Shown: one piece after another, positions 36,660 through 47,732 of the stretch
Layout: every line of letters begins with the position of its first letter
Numbering within the stretch: position 1 is the stretch's first letter
NCBI GenBank assembly: GCA_013002025.1
Contig: JABDKW010000044.1
Coordinates: 112,900 to 176,899 of the forward strand
Direction: 5' to 3'
DNA from: Gammaproteobacteria bacterium
GTDB taxonomy: Bacteria > Pseudomonadota > Gammaproteobacteria > Arenicellales > Arenicellaceae
Length of the DNA stretch: 64,000 bases
Made by a program: the position numbers and the translations under genes
Notes under the pieces: model-generated
What the model saw: only the letters and a program-made list of their open reading frames with translations
Databases searched by the model: none
Told to the model about the DNA's origin: nothing

Positions 36660-36846
36660 TTTGAGTTCCTGCAATTTGGCAATATGGTTCATGAATTCGG
36701 CCATCTAGGGCGGGTTTACTGATGAGATCCGCACCATACAGGCCCATTTGCACCACCGATAGTGGTCTAAGGCTATGATTATCATTCCTTATTTGAATAT
36801 TGGGTAGGGTATTCACGAAATTGTTAGTGAAATCGACGTATATTCA

Positions 36847-36852
36847 TATAAT
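36847..36852 (+). promoter_or_regulatory. candidate -10 element for glcB
   Basis: A perfect TATAAT about 87 bp before the glcB ATG in the AT-rich aceA/glcB divergent region. The hexamer 17 bp upstream (TTAGTG) is a poor -35, so an activator may be needed. Confidence 0.3.
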
Positions 36853-36938
36853 AAATAACAGGGATAAAACAGGCTGACTCCCGATAGCAGTTAGAATCAG
36901 CCTTCGAAAAATATTGCACCAACTGATCGTTCCCCATC

Positions 36939-39113
36939 ATGACCGACTATATTGACCGCCACGGCCTACGAGTGGCCCCGTTACTGGCCGAATTTGTTGA
37001 AACCGAAGTATTGCCCGGTTTGCCTCTTGCGGCGGATAGCTGGTGGGCATCGCTGGCGGCCGTGGTAGCGGATTTAACACCTGACAACAAAGCCTTGCTG
37101 GCGCGCCGCGATGAGTTGCAGCTGCAGTTGGATGAGTGGAATAAAGCGCACGCCGATAATTTCGATGCCGCCGAATACAAACTGTTTTTAGAAAACATCG
37201 GCTATCTGGTGGCAGAGGGCGACGACTTCAGTGTTGGCACAGAAAATGTTGATAGCGAAATCGCTACACAGGCTGGCCCGCAGCTGGTGGTGCCAACCTC
37301 CAATGCCCGTTTTGCCTTAAATGCCACCAATGCGCGTTGGGGCAGTTTGTATGATGCGCTGTACGGCACCGACGTTATTTCTGAAGAAGAGGGCGCAGCA
37401 CGCAGCGGCCCATACAATCCCGTGCGTGGCGAACGGGTGATCGCCTTTGCTCGCGACTTGCTGGATTCGCATTTTCCACTCAACAGTGGCACGCATAAGC
37501 AGGCTACTGCCTATCAGGTGGTTGATGGCGGTTTGCAGGTGCAGCAGGGTGGCGATGTCAGTGCCTTGACTGACCCCGATCAGTTCGTAGGCTACCAGGG
37601 CGCGGCACAGCACCCGTCATCTATTTTGTTGGCCCACCATGGTTTGCATGTGGCTATCGAAATCGACCGTGAGCACCCCATCGGTAAAACGGATGCGGCG
37701 GGGATTAAAGACCTCACCATGGAAGCCGCAGTGACCACCATTCAGGACTTTGAGGATTCAGTGGCGGCGGTTGACGCCGAAGACAAGGTTGCTGTGTATC
37801 GAAATTGGCTGGGCTTGATGAAGGGCAATCTGACCGATACCTTCGATAAGGGCGGCCAATTGCAAACCCGCAGTCTGGCGCAAGATAAAGTTTATCAGGC
37901 GCCGGATGGTTCTGAGATAGTGATGCATGGCCGTAGCCTGCTGTTCTGCCGTAATGTTGGCCACTTGATGAGTAATCCGGCAATTTTGGATGCCGACGGC
38001 GGTGAAATTCAGGAAGGCATTATGGATGCCATGCTCAGCGTGTTAATCGCCATGCATGATTTGCAGGGTGAACTGGCCGGCGGTAACTCGCGTACCGGCA
38101 GCGTTTATATCGTTAAGCCCAAGATGCATGGGCCAGACGAAGTAGCTTTTGCCAATGCGTTGTTTAATCGGGTGGAAGACGAGCTCGGCCTGGCGCGACA
38201 CACGATCAAAATTGGCGTCATGGATGAAGAGCGCCGCACCACAGTGAATCTCAAAGAATGCATTCGCCAGGTGCAAGACCGGGTGGTGTTTATTAACACC
38301 GGCTTTTTGGACCGCACCGGTGATGAAATTCACACCAGTATGCTTTTGGGCGCGATGGCACCCAAGGCCGAGATTAAAGCGCAGCCCTGGATTCACGCCT
38401 ACGAGGACTGGAATGTGGATATCGGTCTGGAGTGTGGACTGCCCGGTAAAGCGCAAATCGGCAAGGGTATGTGGGCCATGCCGGATGAAATGGCCGCCAT
38501 GCTGGAGAATAAAATTGCCCACCCGCGTGCTGGCGCGAATACTGCCTGGGTACCGTCACCCAATGGCGCGACGCTGCACGCCATTCACTATCATCAGGTG
38601 AATGTGTTCGAGGTGCAGGATTCGCTACGTGCACGGCCACGTGCCCCGCTGGAGGCCATCTTAACTGTGCCGCTGTGTGATGACGTGTCGCGTCTGAGCG
38701 CCGACGATATTCAGCATGAGCTGGACAATAATGTGCAGGGCATACTGGGTTACGTGGTGCGCTGGGTAGATAAGGGCGTGGGCTGTTCCAAGGTGCCGGA
38801 CATTAATGATGTTGGCCTGATGGAAGACCGCGCGACCTTGCGCATCTCCAGCCAGCACATCAGTAATTGGTTACAGCACGGTGTGTGTGATGAGGCGCAG
38901 GTTAAGGCCACCTTTGAGCGTATGGCGGCCGTGGTTGATGCACAAAACTCCGGTGACCCTCTGTATCAATCGATGGCGGGTAATTTCGATCAGAGTCTGG
39001 CCTATCAGGCCGCCTTGGACCTGGTGTTTGAAGGCGTCTCCCAGCCGAGTGGTTACACAGAACCTTTATTGCACGGCTATCGCCTAAAATTAAAGCAGGC
39101 CAACCGTTCTTAG
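36939..39113 (+). CDS. glcB: malate synthase G
   Basis: A 724-residue enzyme condensing glyoxylate with acetyl-CoA to malate. Markers: [58 protein letters not shown] with catalytic Arg, [16 protein letters not shown] and [16 protein letters not shown]. The length fits isoform G rather than A. Works with the divergent aceA; together they allow growth on acetate or fatty acids. Confidence 0.96.
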   Translation: MTDYIDRHGLRVAPLLAEFVETEVLPGLPLAADSWWASLAAVVADLTPDNKALLARRDELQLQLDEWNKAHADNFDAAEYKLFLENIGYLVAEGDDFSVGTENVDSEIATQAGPQLVVPTSNARFALNATNARWGSLYDALYGTDVISEEEGAARSGPYNPVRGERVIAFARDLLDSHFPLNSGTHKQATAYQVVDGGLQVQQGGDVSALTDPDQFVGYQGAAQHPSSILLAHHGLHVAIEIDREHPIGKTDAAGIKDLTMEAAVTTIQDFEDSVAAVDAEDKVAVYRNWLGLMKGNLTDTFDKGGQLQTRSLAQDKVYQAPDGSEIVMHGRSLLFCRNVGHLMSNPAILDADGGEIQEGIMDAMLSVLIAMHDLQGELAGGNSRTGSVYIVKPKMHGPDEVAFANALFNRVEDELGLARHTIKIGVMDEERRTTVNLKECIRQVQDRVVFINTGFLDRTGDEIHTSMLLGAMAPKAEIKAQPWIHAYEDWNVDIGLECGLPGKAQIGKGMWAMPDEMAAMLENKIAHPRAGANTAWVPSPNGATLHAIHYHQVNVFEVQDSLRARPRAPLEAILTVPLCDDVSRLSADDIQHELDNNVQGILGYVVRWVDKGVGCSKVPDINDVGLMEDRATLRISSQHISNWLQHGVCDEAQVKATFERMAAVVDAQNSGDPLYQSMAGNFDQSLAYQAALDLVFEGVSQPSGYTEPLLHGYRLKLKQANRS

Positions 39114-39219
39114 TTTGTCGCGAGCGCACCCGGAGGCGCGCTAATGCGTGCAAATATTTAGGCATGGCGCAGGCTAAGTGTTAGCATTGGCGCTGATTTG
39201 AATTTATTGATCTGCACTG

Positions 39220-40326
39220 ATGTCTGAGGCAATTTCCAGCGCGGTGACCGCGCAACTTGACGCGCTCACCGACCCCTATACCGAGGCCAGCATGACCGCT
39301 GGCAAAGCGTTGCGTTCGGTCGACGTCGGCGACGATAAAGTGACCGTAACGCTGGTCAAGGGATACCCCGTGGCGGGTGTGGCGCAGGAACTCAGCGAAC
39401 TGATACACCAAAGCCTCAAAGAGCTGCCGTTTGAGAATCGCAATCTGCAGGTGGTGATCGAGCAGAACATTATCTCTCACAGCGCCCAGCAGGGTGCGCA
39501 GGCGGTGCCCGGCGTAAAAAATATTATTGCGGTGGCTTCCGGTAAAGGTGGCGTGGGCAAGTCCACGGTGTCTGCCAATCTGGCCTTGGCGCTGGCTGCC
39601 GCTGGAGCCCGTGTGGCGGTACTGGATGCCGATATCTATGGCCCCAGCCAACCGCGGATGTTGGGTGCCAAGGGCAAGCCGGATGCACTCGACAACAAGA
39701 TGCTGGTGCCGATGCAGAACTATGGTATCAAGTTGATGTCGATTGGCTTTCTGGTGGAAGAAGACACGCCGATGATCTGGCGCGGGCCAATGGTGACGCA
39801 GGCGCTGGAGCAGATGCTGCGCGGTACGGCCTGGGACATGGATGGCGAAGATGTCGACTATATGATTATTGACTTGCCACCGGGTACCGGAGATATCCAG
39901 CTTACGCTGGCGCAAAAAGTGCCGGTTACCGGCGCGGTGATTGTGACCACACCACAGGACATCGCTCTGCTTGATGCGCGCAAAGCCTACAAGATGTTTG
40001 AAAAAGTGGATGTGCCTATCTTTGGTGTGATCGAGAATATGAGCACTCATGTATGCAGCGAATGCGGGCATGAGGAAGCAATTTTTGGTGCCCACGGTGC
40101 GCAAACCATGGCCGATGATTTTAATTTGGATGTGCTGGGTGAGATACCGTTGGAAATGGCGATTCGTGAGCAGGCGGATTCGGGTAAGCCCACCGTGGTG
40201 GCGGCACCGGAGTCGGCTACTGCCAAGCGCTATGTGGATATTGCCTTGCGTATTGCTGCTAAGCTGGCCCTGAAAAAGCGCGACTTTAGCTCGGCATTCC
40301 CCAATATTGTGGTGGAGAACGGCTAG
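39220..40326 (+). CDS. apbC: iron-sulfur cluster carrier protein ApbC/Mrp
   Basis: A 368-residue P-loop NTPase. N-terminal MIP18-like domain (about 8-85), then a deviant Walker [25 protein letters not shown] and the cluster-binding CSECG in [19 protein letters not shown]. Carries 4Fe-4S clusters to apoproteins, plausibly including the several Fe-S enzymes in this window. The aroC start is 3 bp beyond its stop. Confidence 0.94.
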   Translation: MSEAISSAVTAQLDALTDPYTEASMTAGKALRSVDVGDDKVTVTLVKGYPVAGVAQELSELIHQSLKELPFENRNLQVVIEQNIISHSAQQGAQAVPGVKNIIAVASGKGGVGKSTVSANLALALAAAGARVAVLDADIYGPSQPRMLGAKGKPDALDNKMLVPMQNYGIKLMSIGFLVEEDTPMIWRGPMVTQALEQMLRGTAWDMDGEDVDYMIIDLPPGTGDIQLTLAQKVPVTGAVIVTTPQDIALLDARKAYKMFEKVDVPIFGVIENMSTHVCSECGHEEAIFGAHGAQTMADDFNLDVLGEIPLEMAIREQADSGKPTVVAAPESATAKRYVDIALRIAAKLALKKRDFSSAFPNIVVENG

Positions 40327-40328
40327 CC

Positions 40329-41435
40329 ATGTCAGACAGTTCCATTGGTAAACTATTCCGCGTAACCAGCTTTGGCGAGAGCCATGGCAAGGCCATTGGC
40401 TGCGTAGTGGATGGCTGCCCGCCCGGGTTGGAGCTTGACGAGACCGATTTGCAGCCGGACCTGGATCGGCGCAAACCGGGGCAGTCAAAGTTCACCACTC
40501 AGCGCCGCGAGGCCGACGAGGTGCAAATTTTATCCGGTGTGTTTGAAGGCAAGACAACCGGTACCTCCATTGGCATGCTGATTAATAACACCGATCAGAA
40601 ATCCAAGGATTACAGCAACATCATGCACAGTTTCCGGCCGGGGCATGCAGATTACACCTATCACCATAAATACGGTAATCGTGATTATCGGGGCGGCGGT
40701 CGCTCTTCGGCCCGCACCACGGCCATGATTGTGGCGGCTGGCGGAATTGCTAAAAAGTATTTGCAGCACAAAGAGGGCATTGAGATTAATGGCTACCTGG
40801 CGCAAATGGGTGATATTGAAATCGAGCAGGTTGACCTTGAGGCCGCGCGCTCTAATGATTTTAATTGCGCCGACCCCGACAAAGTTTCGGCGATGGAAGA
40901 CCTGATTACGCAACTGCGTCGCGAGGGCGACTCAGTGGGCGCCAAAATTACCGTACTCGCCAATAATATGCCGGTGGGGCTGGGAGAACCGGTATTTAAT
41001 GAGCTCGACGCCGATCTTGCCAAAGCCATGATGAGCATCAATGCAGTTAAGGGCGTGGAAATCGGGGCCGGTTTTGAGTCCGTGCGTCAGCGTGGCTCAC
41101 AGCACCGCGACCAGATGTATCCTGACGGGTTTGCCAGCAATAATGCCGGCGGCATTCTGGGCGGCATTTCCTCGGGGCAGGACCTGCTGGTGAGCATTGC
41201 CCTCAAACCAACTTCCAGTATTACGCAACCGGGCCATTCGATTGACGTCAATGGCGACCCAGTCGAGGTGGTCACCAAGGGGCGACACGACCCCTGTGTG
41301 GGTATTCGTGCGGTCCCGATTGCTGAGGCCATGGCGGCCATCGTGCTGATGGACCATTATCTGCGCCATCGCGCGCAGAATGTTGATGTTGAGGTGGCAA
41401 CGCCGCAGCTGGCGGCCAATCGCAGCGACTCGTGA
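40329..41435 (+). CDS. aroC: chorismate synthase
   Basis: A 368-residue FMN-dependent enzyme forming chorismate from EPSP, the precursor used by PabB at 6.8 kb. Signatures [44 protein letters not shown] and GGISSGQDL are present. Starts 3 bp after apbC, so co-translated. Confidence 0.96.
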   Translation: MSDSSIGKLFRVTSFGESHGKAIGCVVDGCPPGLELDETDLQPDLDRRKPGQSKFTTQRREADEVQILSGVFEGKTTGTSIGMLINNTDQKSKDYSNIMHSFRPGHADYTYHHKYGNRDYRGGGRSSARTTAMIVAAGGIAKKYLQHKEGIEINGYLAQMGDIEIEQVDLEAARSNDFNCADPDKVSAMEDLITQLRREGDSVGAKITVLANNMPVGLGEPVFNELDADLAKAMMSINAVKGVEIGAGFESVRQRGSQHRDQMYPDGFASNNAGGILGGISSGQDLLVSIALKPTSSITQPGHSIDVNGDPVEVVTKGRHDPCVGIRAVPIAEAMAAIVLMDHYLRHRAQNVDVEVATPQLAANRSDS

Positions 41436-41518
41436 ACTAAGATTGTCGCATAGCGCTAATTGATCGACCCTTGTTGAATTTCATTTTTCTGTCACAACTG
41501 GTTGGCTAGAATCCGGCC

Positions 41519-42934
41519 ATGAAAACGATACTGTGGCTGCGCGAAGATCTGCGCCTGTACGATAACCTGGCGTTGAATCAGGCCGCGGCGGATGGTGAGG
41601 TAATACCGGTATTTTTTTACCCCGAGCACCTTGGCGGTGCCAGCTACTGGTGGCTGCACCACAGCCTCAGCCGACTCGCCGAGCAGTTCGCCGAGCATGG
41701 CGTCACACTGATTTTGCGCACCGGCGACCCGGCCAGGGTGGTGCTGAAATTATGCGAGGAAATTGGCAGCACCAAGGTGGTGTTTAACCGCGTTTACAGC
41801 AGCCGGGGTATGGCCCAGGGGCAGGCGGTTAAACAAGCCTTGCAGGGCGCTGACATAGAGTGCCAGTCTTTTAATAGTCAGCTGCTATTCGAGCCCGGTA
41901 AAATATTCAATAAGCAGGGCACGCCGTTTAAGGTGTTTACACCGTTTTGGAAGCATTGTTGCGCGCAACTACAGCCGCCCGCACCGCAGGCGTTTACAAC
42001 GCTTAAGCCAGTCGGTGACCAACCGGATTCTGAGCAATTAAGCGATTGGGGTTTGCTGCCCACCAGGCCCAACTGGGCGCAAGGGCTGGCCGATACCTGG
42101 CAGCCCGGTGAAGCCGGTGCCCAGCAACGCTGGCAGGAATTTTTAAATGACCGGATTCAGGGCTATAAAGAGGGCCGCGATTTCCCAGAGCGCGAGCAAA
42201 CTTCGTTATTGTCGCCGCATCTGACGTTTGGCGAGATCAGCCCACGTCAGCTTTGGCATGACACACAGGAAGCCATGGCCTCAGGATTGGTCGACGCCAG
42301 CAATGGCAATAAGTTTCTGGCGGAGATTGGCTGGCGGGAATTCAGCCGCTATCTACTGGTGCACTTCCCACAGATTGAAACCGAAGCCTTTAATCAGAAA
42401 TTTGCAGATTTTCCATGGAAAAATAGCGCTAAGTTATTGAAAGCATGGCAGAAAGGTGAGACAGGTTACCCGATTGTTGACGCGGGAATGCGGGAGCTTT
42501 GGCATACCGGCTACATGCATAACCGGGTGCGCATGATTGTGGCGTCGTTCCTGACCAAGCACTGTCTGGTGCACTGGCAATCCGGTATGGACTGGTTCTG
42601 GGATACCCTGGTGGACGCCGATGTGGCCAATAACACCGCCAGCTGGCAATGGGTGGCGGGCTGTGGCGCCGATGCTGCGCCGTATTTCCGCATCTTTAAC
42701 CCGATATTGCAGGGCGAAAAGCATGACAAGTTGGGGGTCTATGTGCGGCGCTGGGTGCCGGAATTGAAAAAGATGCCGAATAAAACCATTCACCAGCCAT
42801 GGACTGCCGATGAAGAGACGCTGGCTGAGGCCGGCGTTAAGTTGGGCAAGGACTACCCACGGCCCATTGTTGACCACGCTGACGCCAGGGCCGAGGCGCT
42901 GGCGGCGTATCAGGCGATTAAGAGCAGCTCCTAG
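41519..42934 (+). CDS. phrB: deoxyribodipyrimidine photo-lyase
   Basis: A 471-residue class I CPD photolyase/cryptochrome-family protein. N-terminal antenna domain (TILWLREDLRLYDN), then FAD domain with WREFSRYLLVHFP, WQKGETGYPIVDAGMRELWHTGYMHNRVRMIVASFL and the electron-transfer W in DTLVDADVANNTASWQW. Repairs UV dimers by light. TAGAAT lies 6 bases before the ATG and there is no ribosome site, so the mRNA may be nearly leaderless. A cryptochrome role is less likely. Confidence 0.9.
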   Translation: MKTILWLREDLRLYDNLALNQAAADGEVIPVFFYPEHLGGASYWWLHHSLSRLAEQFAEHGVTLILRTGDPARVVLKLCEEIGSTKVVFNRVYSSRGMAQGQAVKQALQGADIECQSFNSQLLFEPGKIFNKQGTPFKVFTPFWKHCCAQLQPPAPQAFTTLKPVGDQPDSEQLSDWGLLPTRPNWAQGLADTWQPGEAGAQQRWQEFLNDRIQGYKEGRDFPEREQTSLLSPHLTFGEISPRQLWHDTQEAMASGLVDASNGNKFLAEIGWREFSRYLLVHFPQIETEAFNQKFADFPWKNSAKLLKAWQKGETGYPIVDAGMRELWHTGYMHNRVRMIVASFLTKHCLVHWQSGMDWFWDTLVDADVANNTASWQWVAGCGADAAPYFRIFNPILQGEKHDKLGVYVRRWVPELKKMPNKTIHQPWTADEETLAEAGVKLGKDYPRPIVDHADARAEALAAYQAIKSSS

Positions 42935-43059
42935 AACGCTCCGTCCGAAGCAAGCTCGGCGCGCCTGTGGCTTGAGATGCATCGCGCCGCCAAGTAGACT
43001 TACCTCATCTAACAAGCGTGGGCCTGGCCCCGTAACCCCAATCATTGGAGAGACTGTCT

Positions 43060-44487
43060 ATGTCTGGTCAACGCGAGCAATTCAGATCCCGCCTTGGTTT
43101 TATATTAGCCGCCGCCGGTTCGGCCGTCGGCATCGGTAATCTGGTCGGCTTTCCGGTTAATGCCGCCAAGAGTGGCGGCGCAGCATTCCTGCTGGTGTAC
43201 GCCGCCTTTGTGCTGTTTATTTGTTTGCCGGTAATGATCGCCGAAATGTCGCTTGGTCGTCATACCCAGCGTAATCCGCTCGGAGCGTATAACTCGGTCT
43301 CCCACAACAGTGGCGTCTGGCGTATTGGCGGCTGGCTGGCCATCATCACGCCATTTATGATTGCGGTGTTTTATCAGGTACTCACGGTCTGGTTGCTGGC
43401 GTATTTTATCGGCGCGCTAAGCGGTAATTTGGATGCCATGGCGCAACCGCAATATTTCGGTGAATTTATTAACAGTAACACCGTGTTTGTGTATCTGGTG
43501 GTGCTAACCATACTGATTGGCTTCATCTTAAATTCCGGGGTGCAGAAGGGAATTGAGCGATTGGCCAAGGTGCTGATGCCGACTCTGTTTGTCATGTTGT
43601 TATTGCTCACCGCCTTTGTGCTAACCCTGCCTAACGCGCTGATTGGGGTGAAATACTATCTGGTGCCGGATTTGGCCAAGATATCGCCCGAGGTGATTTC
43701 CAATGCATTGGCGCAGGCGTTTTTCTCGCTGTCACTCGGGATGGGCATTTTGATCACTTACGGGTCGTATGTGTCCAAGCGCGAGAGCATTAGCGGTGGG
43801 GCGAAAATGGTGGCCTTGGTAGACACATCCGTGGCGTTCTTCGCAGGCTTGTTGATTCTGCCGGCGATTTTTGTCTTTAATCCGGCCACCGATACCGGTG
43901 AGTTAACGACTTCTTCGGTGTCCCTGGTGTTCACCTTCCTGCCCAAAATCTTCCTGTCACTACAGGATGTGTTTGGTTATACGGGCGCAAACCTGTTCGC
44001 CAGCGCGTTCTTTTTGCTGGTGTTCTTCGCGGCACTGACCTCTCAGGTATCCATTTTGCAGGTACCCATTTCTGCTTTTCAGGACGAGTTAGGTTATAGC
44101 CGCCTGAAGAGCGTGTGGTCGCTGGGGGCCTGCGCCGCTCTGCTAGTCATCGCCTGCACGGTCTCCTTCGGTATGGTGGCATTTTTCACTAATTTTATTA
44201 GCTACGGCGGGGCCGACAAGTCGTTTTTTGATGTGGTGATTGATGTGTTTTACGACACCATACTGCCACTCAATGGCTTTATCGTGTGTCTGTTCGTGAT
44301 GTACCGTTGGAAGACCGCAAACTGGAATCAGGAGCTTACTGAAGGGGACGCTGCCTTTGTTGGTTCATGGACTCAGAAGTATGTGAACTTTTCAGTTAAA
44401 ACGTTTATCCCGGTGGTGCTGTTTCTGGTGTTCATCAACACTGTCTGCATTAAGTTTTTCGGCTTCAGCCTGACTGATTACCTTTAA
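43060..44487 (+). CDS. neurotransmitter:sodium symporter-family transporter
   Basis: About 475 residues, 11-12 membrane helices. The first helix has the NSS signature [17 protein letters not shown] with the unwound Gly-Asn region for Na+ and substrate; [15 protein letters not shown] follows. Bacterial members import amino acids with Na+. ATG at 43060 has GGAGAGA upstream; TTG at 43045 lies in the ribosome site. Its 3' end overlaps smpB by 23 bp. Confidence 0.9.
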   Translation: MSGQREQFRSRLGFILAAAGSAVGIGNLVGFPVNAAKSGGAAFLLVYAAFVLFICLPVMIAEMSLGRHTQRNPLGAYNSVSHNSGVWRIGGWLAIITPFMIAVFYQVLTVWLLAYFIGALSGNLDAMAQPQYFGEFINSNTVFVYLVVLTILIGFILNSGVQKGIERLAKVLMPTLFVMLLLLTAFVLTLPNALIGVKYYLVPDLAKISPEVISNALAQAFFSLSLGMGILITYGSYVSKRESISGGAKMVALVDTSVAFFAGLLILPAIFVFNPATDTGELTTSSVSLVFTFLPKIFLSLQDVFGYTGANLFASAFFLLVFFAALTSQVSILQVPISAFQDELGYSRLKSVWSLGACAALLVIACTVSFGMVAFFTNFISYGGADKSFFDVVIDVFYDTILPLNGFIVCLFVMYRWKTANWNQELTEGDAAFVGSWTQKYVNFSVKTFIPVVLFLVFINTVCIKFFGFSLTDYL

Positions 44488-44944
44488 GCACTCGCTGCTG
44501 CTCGCGCTTCCAGTCACGCTCTTTGATGCTGGCGCGCTTGTCGTGCTGTTTTTTACCCTTGGCTAAGCCGATTTTGAGCTTGGCGCGGCCGCGCACCCAA
44601 TACAGCGACAGCGGTGCCAGCGTGTAACCGGCCCGTTCCACCTGGCCAATCAGGCGGTTTATCTCATAGCGCTTCATTAACAACTTACGGCTGCGCACCG
44701 GGTCAGCGGTCACATGGGTTGAGGCCGAGGTGAGCGGTGAAATGTGTGCGCCATACAAATACAGTTCGCCGTTTTTAATAATTACATAGCTCTCTTTGAG
44801 TTGTACCCGCCCGGCGCGCATGCTTTTTACTTCCCAACCTTCCAGCGCCAGCCCCGCCTCGAACTCTTCTTCAATGAAGTAATCAAAGCGCGCTTTTTTA
44901 TTGCTGGCGATGGTGTTCGCCGCGGGTTTCTTGTGCTTGGCCAT
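44465..44944 (-). CDS. smpB: SsrA-binding protein SmpB
   Basis: A 159-residue trans-translation factor. Conserved: [51 protein letters not shown], and a basic tail [23 protein letters not shown] that enters the ribosome channel. The tmRNA gene is not recognisable within this window. Confidence 0.96.
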   Translation of the reverse strand: MAKHKKPAANTIASNKKARFDYFIEEEFEAGLALEGWEVKSMRAGRVQLKESYVIIKNGELYLYGAHISPLTSASTHVTADPVRSRKLLMKRYEINRLIGQVERAGYTLAPLSLYWVRGRAKLKIGLAKGKKQHDKRASIKERDWKREQQRVLKGNQSG

Positions 44945-45050
44945 GCCTGTGTGCGGGTTATACTTGTGGTAGCAATGATGAGCCGTGATCGCCAGAGCTG
45001 TCTGCTCGCAGGCATCATACGCCCGTCTTGCAGAAATTCAACATGAACCC

Positions 45051-46448
45051 GTGAGCACAACAACGCAAAACTCCAATCCTGCAGCAACCCGTATTGCCTG
45101 GGGTTCGCGATGGTCGTTTCTATTGGCGGCGGCTGGCGCCTCTACCGGGCTGGGTAATATCTGGAAATTTCCCTATGAGGCCGGGTTGCACGGCGGTGGC
45201 ACCTTTATTCTGGTGTATCTTCCCTGCGCTTTGCTGGTGGCCTTTCCGCTGATGATGGCGGAGACGCTGGTGGGCCGTTATGGCGGCAGCGACCCGGTTA
45301 ACTCGTTGCGCCGAATTGCGCGCGAAGAACGGCTTTCAAGTTTATGGCAGAGTATCGGTTGGCTGGGTTTGCTGACCGGCTTTCTAATCTTCACCTTTTA
45401 CAGTGTGGTGGCCAGCTGGACGCTGTACTACATCATGAATTCGGCACTTGGCAGCTTCGTAGGGGTGCCGGCGGAGATCGTGCAGCACTCCTTCGGCGCA
45501 TTACTGCGCAACACCGATCAAATGCTGTTATGGCATACCATCTTTGTGTTGATGGTGGTGGTGGTACTCACGCGTGGGCTGAACAAAGGCCTGGAACGCG
45601 CCATGCGCATGTTAACGCCTTGCTTCCTGGGTTTAATTATCTGGTTATGTCTGTATGCCAGCAGGATTGGTGACTTCGATGCCGCGCTGGCGTTTTTGAT
45701 GCACTATGACCTATCGGCGATCACTGCGGAACTCATCGTCAGCGCACTAACCCAGGCCCTGTTTTCACTCAGCCTTGGTATGGGCGCAATGGTGATGTTT
45801 GGTGCGTATATGCGCGACCAACGCTCGATCGCCTCGACCACCGCCTGGGTCATGTTGTTTGATACGGCTGTGGCGCTGATTATGGCGCTGATGATTTTCT
45901 CAATCGTGTTTGCCTTTGGTATGCGACCCGATGCCGGGCCTGGCTTAATTTTCTCCACACTGCCGGTGGCCTTTGCTCAGATGACCGAGAGCTCGGCGTT
46001 GTGGAGCACCTCGTTTTTTGTGCTATTGCTGTCGGCGACCCTTACCTCGGCATTTGCGCTGTTGGAGCCGATAATTGCGTGGATGACTAACTCCTGGCGC
46101 ATTTCGCGGCGGCTGGCGGCGTGGTTAGTGGGCGCGCTGGCCTGGGTCGGTGGATTATTGTCACTGTATTCCTTCAGCGGGCTGAAATTCAGTTTCTATT
46201 ATTTCGGTATCGAGCGGCATCATGGGTTTTTCGACCTGTTAAATATAATTGCGATTCACTTGTTCATGCCCTTGGGTGCGCTGTTACTGGCGGTGTTTGT
46301 AACCTGGCGTGTGCATCGGGCTGAGACCAAAACACTGCTCTCGATGCGCCTTAACATTGGTTATCGCTTGTGGCGGTTTTGTTGCAAGATTGTGGCGCCT
46401 CTGGCATTGAGCGCTGTTATCATTCTGGTTCTGTTTTTTCCGGCCTAA
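45051..46448 (+). CDS. second neurotransmitter:sodium symporter-family transporter
   Basis: About 465 residues, roughly 12 membrane helices. The Na+ site helix is LAAAGASTGLGNIWKFPYEAGLHGGG. It is only distantly similar to the transporter at 43060, so they are not a recent duplication. GTG at 45051 (STTTQNSN after the start) is chosen; the frame stays open to 44985 but that overlaps the smpB promoter region. ratA begins 14 bp downstream. Confidence 0.87.
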   Translation: MSTTTQNSNPAATRIAWGSRWSFLLAAAGASTGLGNIWKFPYEAGLHGGGTFILVYLPCALLVAFPLMMAETLVGRYGGSDPVNSLRRIAREERLSSLWQSIGWLGLLTGFLIFTFYSVVASWTLYYIMNSALGSFVGVPAEIVQHSFGALLRNTDQMLLWHTIFVLMVVVVLTRGLNKGLERAMRMLTPCFLGLIIWLCLYASRIGDFDAALAFLMHYDLSAITAELIVSALTQALFSLSLGMGAMVMFGAYMRDQRSIASTTAWVMLFDTAVALIMALMIFSIVFAFGMRPDAGPGLIFSTLPVAFAQMTESSALWSTSFFVLLLSATLTSAFALLEPIIAWMTNSWRISRRLAAWLVGALAWVGGLLSLYSFSGLKFSFYYFGIERHHGFFDLLNIIAIHLFMPLGALLLAVFVTWRVHRAETKTLLSMRLNIGYRLWRFCCKIVAPLALSAVIILVLFFPA

Positions 46449-46461
46449 GTCGCTCCGTAGT

Positions 46462-46917
46462 ATGAACGTTGTCCGCTCTGCACTATTACCCTATAGCGCC
46501 TCAGATATGTATCGGGTAGTGGCGGATATTGAATCCTACCCGCAATTTATTAAGTTCTGCACTGGCGCGGACATTATCTCGCGTGATGGTGACATTACAG
46601 TCGCTAAAGTGCACATCGAGTATTCCAAGCTGAACATTCAGTTCACTACGCGCAACCAGAACTTTCCGGGTCGATTAATCAAAATGGAGAAAGTAGACGG
46701 TCCATTCATTGTCTTGCAGGGCGAGTGGCGGTTTGATGCCCTGACGGACTCCGCCTGCAAGGTCAGCGTAGAAATGAATTTTGATTTCGATAACAACGTG
46801 GCAAATACGGTGTTGGGACCCGTGTTTAAAAAAACCATCGCCATGCAGTTACAGGCGTTTCAAAATCGCGCTGAGCAGCTTTATGCCGGGCAGGGCAGTG
46901 AGGCTGAGAATGCATAA
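46462..46917 (+). CDS. ratA: RatA/CoqT-family START-domain protein
   Basis: A 151-residue coenzyme Q-binding/START-like protein. SALLPYSASDMYRVVADIESYPQFIKFC is the family start. Called RatA toxin in E. coli (blocks 70S assembly), but its relatives Coq10 bind ubiquinone, and either role is possible. Overlaps rnfH by 8 bp. Confidence 0.92.
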   Translation: MNVVRSALLPYSASDMYRVVADIESYPQFIKFCTGADIISRDGDITVAKVHIEYSKLNIQFTTRNQNFPGRLIKMEKVDGPFIVLQGEWRFDALTDSACKVSVEMNFDFDNNVANTVLGPVFKKTIAMQLQAFQNRAEQLYAGQGSEAENA

Positions 46918-47245
46918 TATTGATGTGTCGGTGGTCTACGCAGAGCGCGAACAACAGTGGCTTAAGGAATTGGTAGTCGCGCGTGGCACCAGCGCCATGG
47001 AATTGGTGCAACAGTCCAAGCTGTTAGAGGAAGTTGAAGCCCTGCAGGGTCAGGCGCCAGAGGAGCTATCGCTGGGCGTGTTCTCGCAAAAGGTCGAGCA
47101 TGATTATCTGCTGCTTGAGGGCGACCGCGTGGAAATCTATCGTCCGCTTCAGGCTGACCCCAAGGAAGTTCGCCGACAGCTGGCGTTGATTGGAAAAACC
47201 ATGGGCAAAGCCAGCGCCAAGAAACAGGGTGGCGCCGCCAGCTAA
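46910..47245 (+). CDS. rnfH: RnfH (RatB)-family ubiquitin-like protein
   Basis: A 111-residue beta-grasp protein (IDVSVVYAEREQQWLKEL, LGVFSQKV, LLEGDRVEIYRPLQADPKEVRR). Start is ATG at 46910 inside the ratA end, the usual coupled ratA-rnfH arrangement. Despite the name, a link to the Rnf complex is not established. Convergent with bamE. Confidence 0.93.
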   Translation: MHNIDVSVVYAEREQQWLKELVVARGTSAMELVQQSKLLEEVEALQGQAPEELSLGVFSQKVEHDYLLLEGDRVEIYRPLQADPKEVRRQLALIGKTMGKASAKKQGGAAS

Positions 47246-47287
47246 TTGGCCAGTTGAGTTGCCGGCCAGGGCCTTGGCTGCCGGGGA

Positions 47288-47731
47288 CTAGTCTTTATCG
47301 CGTTTAAACAGCCCCATGCGGTTTAGGAATCCTTTCTCACGCTGAGTGGGTTCGGTAATCACCGTGCCGCCATGTTGTTTGTCTTCGGTGCTGGGTTCCA
47401 GGTTCTGTACGTTGGAAAGATCAACATCGCCACTCAATTGGACTAAATTGTCGCCATCGAACAGTGCCGTCACCAGGCGTTTGGTGACTTCATCTTTCTG
47501 CTGGTCGGTATTGGAGTAATAGTAATCCCAGCGTGACTGATTAAACGGGTCGATCACCATCGGTGTGCCCAAAATAAACAGCACTTCCTGTTTGCTCATG
47601 CCGTAGCGGATCTCGCGCAGGTCGCTGTTGTTGATGATGTTCCCCTGTTGAATATCGGGCTGGTAGGGCTTGATGCAGGCGCTTAAGAACACGCTGCATA
47701 GGGCGGCAAAAAAGAAAGATTTAAAGGTCAT
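47288..47731 (-). CDS. bamE: outer membrane assembly lipoprotein BamE
   Basis: A 147-residue lipoprotein, part of the BAM complex that inserts beta-barrels. Signal peptide with lipobox LSAC at about 16-19, then IKPYQPDIQQGNIINN, REIRYGMSKQEVLFILGTPMV and WDYYYS. ATG at 47731 is right for the lipobox position. One base separates it from the GNAT stop. fur, the common neighbour, is not present next to it. Confidence 0.94.
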   Translation of the reverse strand: MTFKSFFFAALCSVFLSACIKPYQPDIQQGNIINNSDLREIRYGMSKQEVLFILGTPMVIDPFNQSRWDYYYSNTDQQKDEVTKRLVTALFDGDNLVQLSGDVDLSNVQNLEPSTEDKQHGGTVITEPTQREKGFLNRMGLFKRDKD

Positions 47732-47732
47732 A

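Noticed and set aside
39181..40488. 435-codon open frame on the minus strand opposite apbC
   Set aside because: It is antisense to the well-identified apbC, has low-complexity His/Arg-rich translation and no family resemblance; a codon-bias shadow.
44945..45050. tmRNA (ssrA) gene beside smpB
   Set aside because: The gap is too short and has no tRNA-like acceptor or tag-coding frame.
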